This document shows, piece by piece, positions 1 through 5,318 of a DNA stretch of 18,110 nucleotides (the stretch's first letter is position 1; each line of letters begins with the position of its first letter). The position numbers and the translations under genes were made by a program. Where the stretch lies: assembly GCA_035566895.1 (NCBI GenBank), contig DATMQA010000149.1:1-18110 (forward strand). Direction: 5' to 3'. The notes below the pieces were generated by a model, which searched no databases, was not told where the DNA came from, and saw nothing but the letters and a program-made list of their open reading frames with translations. This stretch comes from DATMQA01 sp035566895. Its GTDB lineage: Bacteria > Verrucomicrobiota > Verrucomicrobiia > Limisphaerales > UBA8199.

Positions 1-1104
1 GTACGGTGCAGCACGCAGCCCGCGCAGCACGAAAAGCGAGATTAACGCCAGCATCAGGACCGCGCCGCCGACTTGCAGAAACGTCCAGTGCGTGTCCAGG
101 GGGTAAACCGGGGACAGGCGCACCGGCCATACCGCTTTTAAGAGATAGCGAACGTAACTTACCGGCGCATTGGCCAGCCGAAAACTCCACGGAATCTTCT
201 CCGCCGAAACGATGCTGTTCCCGGCCTTCACGCTGAAATAGCTGATCAGGCAGCCTCCCAGTGAAAGGGCGAAAAAGGGAATCTTTTCCCGCAAGAGGCG
301 AAGAGAATTGTTGATCGTTGATTGTTGATCTTTGATTTCCAGACGCCGCAACGGCCAGTAATCCAGCAGGATAAGCACAAACGGCAAGGTAACCACCATT
401 GGCTTCGACATCAGGCCGCAAGCAAAGAACGCCAGGGCCAATGCGTAATAGAATGTGGATGGAGTCTGACCTTCAGACCGTGGACTGTGAACCGTGGACT
501 GTGGACTGCGGACTCCGGACTGTGGACTATGAACTGTAGACTCAGGAGTCTCTACTCTGGACTTTGGACCTTGGACTTTGGACTCCTCCACATACCTCAC
601 ATACGCCCACAAACTCAGCAGGAAAAAGAACGTGCTCAGCACGTCTTTCCGTTCCGCTATCCAGGCCACAGATTCCACGTGCAGCGGATGAAGGGCGAAC
701 AGGGCTGCGACAAAGGCGCTCCGCCACAGGAGGCCCGTCATCCGGCTCAGAATCGTGAAGAGCAGAAGGGCGTTGGCGACATGCAATCCAACGCTTACCA
801 GGTGGTGCCCGCCCGCTGCCAGTCCGAACACCTCGCAGTCCACCATGTGCGACATCCACGTCAGCGGATGCCAATATTCGAACCACGAGGTGCCCAGTGC
901 CCACGAGAAGCCCTGCAAGGTCAGCCCGCTGGTCACCATCGGGTTCTTCAGGACCATCATGAACTCGTCGTAATTCGTAAACGCGAAGCCGCTCGTCTGC
1001 CAATACACTCCCAGGGTGGCCAGCGCCAATGTCAGGCAGACCACCCGCCTTTTGGAAGATTCATTCAAGCTTTTCGCCGGCTCGGCCTTCATTTCAACGT
1101 GCAT
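1..1104 (-). CDS. TMTC-like multi-membrane protein (GT-C fold type), 3' end beyond window
   Basis: The frame is open from ATG 1104 to the window edge (368 codons); an in-frame TGA nine codons upstream excludes any longer start apart from non-ATG codons. Residues 21-40 form a membrane helix and several more follow. The strings WHPLTW (79-84), HPLHVESVAWIAERKDVLS (139-157) and ACGLMSKPM mark the family of TMTC-like proteins common in Verrucomicrobia and Planctomycetes; eukaryotic TMTCs are O-mannosyltransferases. Bacterial members usually end in TPR repeats, which would lie left of this window. It is a paralogue of the gene at 9609-11495. Residues 175-216 are a 42-residue insertion made of TGGACTT heptamers, absent from that paralogue, and a second heptamer run (GTTGATC) falls after LRRLEI. 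An AAGGAG lies 14 bases upstream of the start, rather far for a ribosome site. Substrate cannot be told. Confidence 0.85.
   Translation of the reverse strand, partial: MHVEMKAEPAKSLNESSKRRVVCLTLALATLGVYWQTSGFAFTNYDEFMMVLKNPMVTSGLTLQGFSWALGTSWFEYWHPLTWMSHMVDCEVFGLAAGGHHLVSVGLHVANALLLFTILSRMTGLLWRSAFVAALFALHPLHVESVAWIAERKDVLSTFFFLLSLWAYVRYVEESKVQGPKSRVETPESTVHSPQSGVRSPQSTVHSPRSEGQTPSTFYYALALAFFACGLMSKPMVVTLPFVLILLDYWPLRRLEIKDQQSTINNSLRLLREKIPFFALSLGGCLISYFSVKAGNSIVSAEKIPWSFRLANAPVSYVRYLLKAVWPVRLSPVYPLDTHWTFLQVGGAVLMLALISLFVLRGLRAAPY
310..337. repeat. GTTGATC heptamer array (4 units), in coding sequence
   Basis: Units are GTTGATC, GTTGATT, GTTGATC and TTTGATT. In the minus-strand gene they encode KDQQSTINN, in a loop after LRRLEI and before the next membrane segment. 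The opposite strand would contain TGA in every 21-base cycle, so the array lies in the only orientation that leaves the gene open. Confidence 0.8.
457..582. repeat. TGGACTT heptamer array inside the TMTC-like gene
   Basis: About 126 bases, equal to 18 heptamers or six 21-base cycles. Units vary around TGGACTT (TGGACTG, CGGACTC, TAGACTC). On the minus strand it encodes six 7-residue repeats beginning SKVQGPK, SRVETPE, STVHSPQ. It lies between YVRYVEE and TFYYALALAFFACGLMSK, a loop between membrane helices. Borders are approximate because the end units are degenerate. Confidence 0.9.
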
Positions 1105-1400
1105 ATTGCCAGTGGTTGCTCCTTGTCTTCAAGCCGGGATTGGACTTTTGCGCCCAAGGCGCGCATACGGAAAACTGGTTCCAGAGTGCGACCGAGGACG
1201 GTGTTCTAACACCCTTGGCCGCTCCTCAAACCCCGTAGGGGAGTAATGTTTATAGCAGACGCCCAAACCGAGATTCACCACCAGCCCCAGCGATGTCACG
1301 AAAGCGTAAGTGGGGGCAGGCTGCGTTGACCCCGTCCCTGCCCCGGAAGCAGCCAACGGCTTATAGTTTGCGCCTCTCGCAGGGCCGAGGCCAAATGTAC
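1105..1400. other. Intergenic stretch without a recognised gene
   Basis: No convincing coding frame is seen on either strand; the short frames here have no recognisable protein motif. It holds a perfect GGTGTT/AACACC dyad with a two-base centre at about 1199-1212, which could be an operator or only chance. It should contain the promoter of the minus-strand TMTC-like gene, but I cannot point to a clear -35/-10 pair. Confidence 0.5.
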
Positions 1401-1431
1401 AAAAAAAGAAGCCGCCCTTTCGGGCGGCTTC
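1401..1431 (-). terminator. Rho-independent terminator of the PEP-CTERM gene
   Basis: Read on the minus strand, a perfect 10-base-pair GC-rich stem (1422-1431 pairing with 1408-1417) with a four-base loop is followed directly by seven T (1407-1401). It begins 22 bases past the stop of the PEP-CTERM gene. Confidence 0.93.
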
Positions 1432-1452
1432 GTGAAAACTGACAAGGTCTGA

Positions 1453-2067
1453 TTACTTCCGGCGGCGGAAGATCAACAGCGCCGCGGCACCGAGACCTGC
1501 CAGAGCGAACGTGGCGGGTTCGGGAACCTGAACCAGCGTCAGCCCCGTGAACGGAGTCGCGGTGCTGCTAACGATCGGCGCAGCCGTTCCCGGGGGCGTC
1601 GTGGTAGGATTGCCGGTTTGGACCGTGAACGCGGGACCAATTGCCGTATAGGAAGTTCCGGAAGCCCAGGCGGCATCAAAGCTACCGCCGCCTGTCCACC
1701 CTAGCACAACGGCCTGAATAAGCGCACCTGCTGGGGCTGTGTTGGCAGTGAACGTGCCACCACTGAAACGTCCGGCAATCGGGGCAATGTTAACCGGGCC
1801 CGTGAGAACGGCCCAGCCGGGATTCGCCGCCAGCCACGCTGTCTCGTTCATGCCGACGTTCCAAGGAACGTAAGTCGCCGAGCTTGCAGCCCACGCCAAT
1901 TCGACGACCGCACCGTTGGCGGCCACCGCAGTCGCACTGGCGTCGGTAGTGGACGTGCCGCCTTGGCGGACGAGTGTGGAACCATTGTTCCCAAAGATTA
2001 ACGTCCCTTGGGCGAACGCACCGGTCGCTATGGCCGTCAGGGCGAGGATGCTCAGATACTTTTTCAT
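1453..2067 (-). CDS. PEP-CTERM sorting domain protein
   Basis: A 204-residue secreted protein. Residues 1-19 form a signal peptide (MKK, hydrophobic core, AFA-Q cleavage). The C terminus (181-204) is a textbook PEP-CTERM signal: VPEPATF, a hydrophobic helix, then FRRRK. Such tails are recognised by exosortase (EpsH-type), cleaved and linked to the cell surface or exopolysaccharide; no exosortase gene is in this window. The body is Ala/Gly/Thr-rich with no domain I recognise. It lies 67 bases downstream of another secreted-protein gene with no terminator between, so cotranscription is likely, ending at the terminator at 1401-1431. No Shine-Dalgarno is seen; the leader is rich in A and C (ACAACAACC-like). 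Confidence 0.92.
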   Translation of the reverse strand: MKKYLSILALTAIATGAFAQGTLIFGNNGSTLVRQGGTSTTDASATAVAANGAVVELAWAASSATYVPWNVGMNETAWLAANPGWAVLTGPVNIAPIAGRFSGGTFTANTAPAGALIQAVVLGWTGGGSFDAAWASGTSYTAIGPAFTVQTGNPTTTPPGTAAPIVSSTATPFTGLTLVQVPEPATFALAGLGAAALLIFRRRK

Positions 2068-2134
2068 ATTAGTCGCTGTTGTGTTTTGGTTGTTGTGGTT
2101 TTTTGATGTTTATATTTTGTATTTGGATCTTATG

Positions 2135-2809
2135 TTATGGGTTAAACGATTGAACCCAGGTGATTGCTGCTCCGGTGTTCTGATAGACTACGCCCGTGGC
2201 AATATTCACAACCGGGCCGTTTGTGGATTCGCCTACAGCACCAGTGCCGAACCAGCCATACCCACCGATGTAACCCCAGACAGTGTTATTCCACGCCGAA
2301 CCGGTCCACAGGTAGATGCTGTCACCGTCATGGCCGACCGTGCCGCCAGGCCAGGGACCAGTAACCGGAGTCATGTTCGCAGGAACATTCAGACCCGTCG
2401 GAAACGTGTTGGTGATGTTGCCGGTCGCCACTTGACCAACGAAGGTCACATTAGTTGGCGGAGCTCCAGCCGGGGCTTGGATGAAGAACGCATTGCCCAG
2501 CGTTATTACTGCGTCGGGGAACCAACCGAAGCCGGAGATCCATCCCGGGACGTTGTTGTTCCAGCCTGTGCCGCCCCAGTAATACAGGTTCGCGCCGTCG
2601 TACGAATTCGGGAGCGCCGTCGTGTTCGTAATGTCATAGTTCCCGTTCTGCGGAATGAACGGGTCCGAGATGAGGTCCAGATGACCGTTGCCCTGTAGTG
2701 GAGCGTTCACGTAACCCACGATGTTCAGCGAGTAAACGTTTGATTGCGCCATCGAGGAGAGCGCGCCTGCTGCGAGAGCCGCAGCGGTGAGTAGTGCTTT
2801 TGTTCTCAT
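2135..2809 (-). CDS. Secreted 'NIVGYVN' family protein with internal duplication
   Basis: A 224-residue protein of a family seen repeatedly as hypothetical secreted proteins in Verrucomicrobia. A signal peptide occupies residues 1-21 (SMA-Q cleavage), and the mature N terminus carries SNVYSLNIVGYVN. Two similar Trp/Gly-rich blocks follow: residues 71-111 (LYYWGGTGWNN ... GFGWF) and 161-211 (IYLWTGSAWNN ... GYGWF), separated by TFVGQVATGNITN. The function is unknown; an extracellular structural or binding role is a guess. There is no PEP-CTERM tail. The promoter at 2843-2871 gives a leader of about 27 bases without a Shine-Dalgarno. It is probably the first gene of a two-gene unit with the PEP-CTERM gene. 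Confidence 0.88.
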   Translation of the reverse strand: MRTKALLTAAALAAGALSSMAQSNVYSLNIVGYVNAPLQGNGHLDLISDPFIPQNGNYDITNTTALPNSYDGANLYYWGGTGWNNNVPGWISGFGWFPDAVITLGNAFFIQAPAGAPPTNVTFVGQVATGNITNTFPTGLNVPANMTPVTGPWPGGTVGHDGDSIYLWTGSAWNNTVWGYIGGYGWFGTGAVGESTNGPVVNIATGVVYQNTGAAITWVQSFNP

Positions 2810-2842
2810 ATTTTGTAGTTATGTGTTACCGTGTGTGTCGCC

Positions 2843-2871
2843 ACTATTGCAAAGTCCAGTAAGGCTGTCAA
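2843..2871 (-). promoter_or_regulatory. Sigma70-type promoter for the secreted-protein pair
   Basis: On the minus strand a perfect -35 TTGACA (2871-2866) is separated by 17 bases from AATAGT (2848-2843, four of six consensus bases). Transcription would start near 2836, about 27 bases before the ATG at 2809. T-rich runs just upstream (2876-2902) could act as an UP element. Confidence 0.65.
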
Positions 2872-3024
2872 CACTATTTTTTACTTTTTTTGAACATTTT
2901 TTTGCCCCGATACGTTCTCAGCGACTTGACCCATCTCGCCTCCCATCAATGGGTTCCGTACCAGACCCGACAACCGGCCGTTAGGCCTAAAGACAGCACG
3001 TTCGGGACCATTTTGTGGACTTCT

Positions 3025-3050
3025 GATTTACGATTTACGATTTACGATTT
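3025..3050. repeat. GATTTAC heptamer array (3.7 units), intergenic
   Basis: Three exact GATTTAC units plus a partial unit. A TGGACTT unit lies just upstream (3015-3021), so two heptamer families are adjacent. Confidence 0.85.
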
Positions 3051-3269
3051 GTCTGTAAATAACGTTAAAGTTAGAAAGCGACTTTAACGCAGAGCCGCAA
3101 AGAGGCAAGACGCCAGGGAACATGACCATGAAAGTGAGCAAAAAGGGGGAACATCCGGCCGAATCGCGAACCCATTGCTTGCGCTCCACGCCTGACTGAG
3201 AGAGGCGGATCGCTAATCGGTCGCGGATAGTCGGAAAAACTCCCTCAGCTTGAGCCTAGTCTCGATCAC

Positions 3270-3410
3270 TGACGTCCAGGCTGCACCAAAAAGTGGATCG
3301 ATGAGGCGATGGCCGGGGTGCTCAGACCGGGCAGTATCGAGCGTTTGAAGAAGATCGCCGCCGAAGCCCCGGGCAGGAACAGCAAGAACCGCGGTTTACG
3401 CCGAAAGTGA
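3270..3410 (+). pseudogene. Possible 3' remnant of an unrecognised gene
   Basis: After a TGA ending near 3269 the frame is open to TGA 3408-3410 and reads KKWIDEAMAGVLRPGSIERL, then KKIAAEAPGRNSKNRGLRRK. The composition (amphipathic, Lys/Arg/Glu-rich, GC at third positions) looks like real protein and unlike the debris around it. An ATG at 3309 would give only 33 residues. I do not recognise the family. It may be the C-terminal piece of a deleted gene or a very small protein; chance cannot be excluded. Confidence 0.25.
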
Positions 3411-3452
3411 GCGGAAGCAGGTTGGCCGCGAAGGATCGTTTAAAGAAAAAAC

Positions 3453-3495
3453 CCCTTTTCTCTTTGCGATCTCTGTGATCTTTTGTGGCAAATCC
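3453..3495. repeat. Dispersed intergenic repeat, short copy C
   Basis: Carries the segment CTCTTTGCGATCTCTGTGAT followed by CTTTTGTGGCAAATCC. The end of this element recurs at 4280-4300 and 5300-5318. It abuts the end of the truncated mazF-like fragment, so element insertion or recombination may have removed the rest of that gene. Confidence 0.55.
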
Positions 3496-3505
3496 CGGTT
3501 TTGGG

Positions 3506-3559
3506 TCAATGCGCTTTGAAAACCCCCGGATCATAAGTATAGATGTCCCATTGCTTCAT
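3506..3559 (-). pseudogene. Truncated MazF/PemK-like toxin remnant
   Basis: ATG 3559 overlaps the TGA of the ParD-like antitoxin (ATGA, 3559-3556), the coupled arrangement usual in toxin-antitoxin operons. It encodes MKQWDIYTYDPGVFKAH and then stops. MKxxDIYxYDPG resembles the N terminus of MazF/PemK-type ribonuclease toxins, which are normally about 100-130 residues; here only 17 remain and no further MazF sequence is found in other frames before the repeat at 3495. Identification rests on a short motif plus context. Confidence 0.5.
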
Positions 3560-3844
3560 AGGTTCTCGAAGGTGACTCGCCCCTTGCGCGCGCGCCGACG
3601 CAAAGACGCCTGGCCATCTCGGACCATCGCGTGTTCCCGGCCATCCTCTTCTGCATTAGGCGCGAAGCAGCGCCGGGCCTCCTCCTCCGTCAAAGGAGGC
3701 GGATTCAGGTATGAATTTTCTTCCCGTTCCATCCGGCGGAGCGCTTCCCGAACCACTTCGCTCTGGTTATTGAAGCGGCCGACGCGCACCATACGCGCAA
3801 TGAAGTTCTCGTTTTAAGGTCTGCACGGTGGGAATTTGCAACAA
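3556..3844 (-). pseudogene. ParD-like ribbon-helix-helix antitoxin, frameshifted
   Basis: The main frame gives ENFIARMVRVGRFNNQSEVV then REALRRMEREE, the typical ParD/RHH core (xGRFNNxSEVVREALR), followed by a charged C-terminal tail. An in-frame TAA lies just upstream of ENFI. The missing N terminus, IPTVQTLKREL, appears in another frame directly upstream (3838-3806), and the two join as KREL-ENFIARM, so one frameshift near 3808 splits the gene. An eight-base deletion between two GAGAACTT-like repeats would explain it (inference). A TTG at 3844 with AAGGTG six bases upstream is a possible original start. ATG 3792 could still express a 78-residue form lacking the first beta-strand, which normally contacts DNA. 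The paired toxin is also broken. Confidence 0.7.
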
Positions 3845-4339
3845 TCTCCGCACCTTTTCAAGCCCCTTTCCCGGGCACCCGCTTTCCGGATGCTTTCGCT
3901 CACGGACCGACCTGGTTGCAAGGTTCCGGCTTGATCCGCCGAGAGAAGCGACGAGGATTATTAGCGTCCGGCAATGACGCGAAAACGAACGGAATGCAGC
4001 CCCACTGGCCACTGGAGTTAGGGCATCTTGTGCCTTTTCGCGCTTGTTTGTGGCCAGTCTTTGTGTTCTCTTGTGCACTCTCGTGGTCAACAAATCAAAA
4101 ATTCTTCTGTCTACCCCTCTCCATCATTCTGCGCCCATTATTCTGCCTTCCTTCCCCTTGCCCTTTTCGCGTATTTCGTAACGCATCGCAAAAGCGGTGC
4201 TCCTCATTTAACTCAGTTACCCCTTTTAACCCTTTTGACCCATTTAACTCTTTGGTTGCGGTGTCAGCGCTGTGTTCTCGGTGATCTTTTGTGGCAATCC
4301 GAAGTTGACAGCCGGAGCAAAGAGCATACAGTTCGATAA
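3845..4339. other. Intergenic debris including dispersed repeat copy A
   Basis: No gene is seen in these 495 bases. From about 4082 to 4300 lies a T/C-rich element whose successive parts (TCGTGGT, CTGTCT, CCATCATTCTGC, GTATTTCG, TGGCAATCC) recur in the same order and orientation at 5188-5318. A nine-base-period run (CCCTTTTAA, CCCTTTTGA, CCCATTTAA) lies within it at about 4221-4250. Confidence 0.55.
4082..4300. repeat. Dispersed intergenic repeat copy A, left of vapBC
   Basis: Shares an ordered set of words with 5188-5318: TCGTGGT, CTGTCTnCCC, CCATCATTCTGC, CCnnTTTCnCGTATTTCG and a terminal TGGCAATCC. The two copies are direct repeats flanking the toxin-antitoxin pair. Copy A is longer because of the nine-base-period run near its right end. 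Confidence 0.5.
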
Positions 4340-4591
4340 ATGTCATACACAAAAACATTGGGCCGGCCCAGGACAGTCCGGTTCTCTAACGAAGTTGACC
4401 GGAAACTCTCCGCTTTGGCAGCCCGCGAGGGCAAGTCCGTCAGCCAACTCATCCGCGAATCGGTCCTCCACGATCTCCAGGAGTCGGGACAGACCGCCGG
4501 AGAATGGATTCTGGAAGTTTCAAAGCGCCCGCCTCCCCGGCGCGAACTCGACGCAGAATTCGTGCGAGCTTACGAAGATCGGCATGCGTGA
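4340..4591 (+). CDS. Ribbon-helix-helix (CopG/VapB-like) antitoxin
   Basis: An 83-residue protein. The beta-strand GRPRTVRFSNEVDRKL is followed by two helices (SALAAREGKSVSQLIRESVL), the CopG/Arc ribbon-helix-helix pattern that binds operator DNA as a dimer. The C-terminal part (SKRPPPRRELDAEFVRAYED) would be the toxin-binding tail. It precedes a PIN-domain toxin on the same strand, so it is the likely VapB partner and would repress the pair. No Shine-Dalgarno is seen before ATG 4340. Unlike most vapBC operons the antitoxin and toxin do not overlap but are 103 bases apart. Confidence 0.85.
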   Translation: MSYTKTLGRPRTVRFSNEVDRKLSALAAREGKSVSQLIRESVLHDLQESGQTAGEWILEVSKRPPPRRELDAEFVRAYEDRHA

Positions 4592-4694
4592 ATCGAACAG
4601 GAGTGAACAGAGCACAGAGGGATCAACTGCGAGGGTGCAAAGGCGCTAAGACCAGAAGCCCTATCTTGTTTCTCCGTTCTCTCCGTTTCCTCCT
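4592..4694. other. Repeat-like spacer between antitoxin and toxin
   Basis: The 103-base gap contains AGAGCACAGAGGGATC and TTGTTTCTCCGTTCTCTCCG with imperfect CTCCGTT units, resembling the low-complexity debris around the locus. vapB and vapC genes usually overlap or lie a few bases apart, so this looks like material inserted into an originally tight operon. Confidence 0.45.
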
Positions 4695-5105
4695 GTGAAA
4701 AAAATGAGAGCGATTCTCGACAGCGGACCTTTGGTGGCTTTGTGGCGGCCCCAGGATAAACACAAACTTTGGGCGCAGAAAATCTTCCGCGAGTTCTCAG
4801 GACCCTTCTACGTCACCGAATTAGTCCTTTCCGAAGTGTCACACCTCACCGGACGCGACGCGGATATCCTGGCGGGCCTGAAAACCGGACGGTTCATTAT
4901 CGGCGCGGATGTTTCCGGCGATCTCGCGGTGCTCGAGAAGTGCTGTTCCAAGTACCCCCATTGCGACCTGGCGGATGCCTCCGTTATTGCCGCCTCCGAA
5001 CGCCGCCCCGCCTTGCAGGTCCTGACCGCCGACCGCCGGCATTTTGTGACCTACCGGCGCTCAGACGGTTCGGCTTTGCCTTTGGCGATGCCCCAAGAAA
5101 CCTAG
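4695..5105 (+). CDS. vapC: PIN-domain ribonuclease toxin (VapC-like)
   Basis: A 136-residue PIN-domain protein of normal family length. The acidic residues expected to bind Mg2+/Mn2+ are present: D9 in ILDSGPLVAL, E47 in VLSEVSHL, D91 and D94 in CDLADASVIA, and D113 in LTADRRHF. VapC toxins cleave tRNA or rRNA; the target here is unknown. The start is GTG 4695 or ATG 4704 (MRAILDSG, better matching family starts); neither has a Shine-Dalgarno. Together with the RHH gene upstream it forms a type II toxin-antitoxin pair. All active-site residues are intact, unlike the broken pair at 3506-3844. Confidence 0.9.
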   Translation: MKKMRAILDSGPLVALWRPQDKHKLWAQKIFREFSGPFYVTELVLSEVSHLTGRDADILAGLKTGRFIIGADVSGDLAVLEKCCSKYPHCDLADASVIAASERRPALQVLTADRRHFVTYRRSDGSALPLAMPQET

Positions 5106-5187
5106 GTTGAGAAATGGTGGCAGAAAGATCAGACCAAAAGAACTTAAACCGCCGGAATACGGGTTCTTTTTCGTGTATCTAGCGTAT

Positions 5188-5318
5188 TTCGTGGTTAAAT
5201 TCTGGTCTCCCTGTCTCCCCTCCCCATCATTCTGCCCCATTCCCCTCTGCCTTTTCCCGTATTTCGCGTATCTCGCGGTTTATATCTTTGTGCTCTTTGT
5301 GCTGTTTCGTGGCAATCC
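5188..5318. repeat. Dispersed intergenic repeat copy B, right of vapBC
   Basis: A T/C-rich element with TCGTGGT, CTGTCTCCCC, CCATCATTCTGC, CCTTTTCCCGTATTTCG and a terminal TGGCAATCC, matching copy A (4082-4300) in order and orientation. Its right end meets the stop codon of the glycosyltransferase gene. The remaining bases 5106-5187 show no gene. Confidence 0.5.

Larger units (their letters stand above)
2872..3505. other. Repeat-rich intergenic region with a short coding-like remnant
   Basis: No intact gene is seen. The stretch holds a GATTTAC heptamer array (3025-3050), a coding-like fragment ending at 3410, and a short copy of the dispersed repeat (3453-3495) directly abutting the truncated toxin at 3506. 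The rest has no recognisable coding or RNA structure. Confidence 0.6.

Noticed and set aside
542..1003. Minus-strand frame of 153 codons inside the TMTC-like gene
   Set aside because: It is out of frame with the gene at 1-1104, which carries WHPLTW and ERKDVLS; the true frame is open over the whole stretch.
322..1209. Long plus-strand open frame containing WTVNRGLWTADSGLWT
   Set aside because: It is the antisense of the TMTC-like gene; TGGACTT repeats are stop-free on both strands and keep it open.
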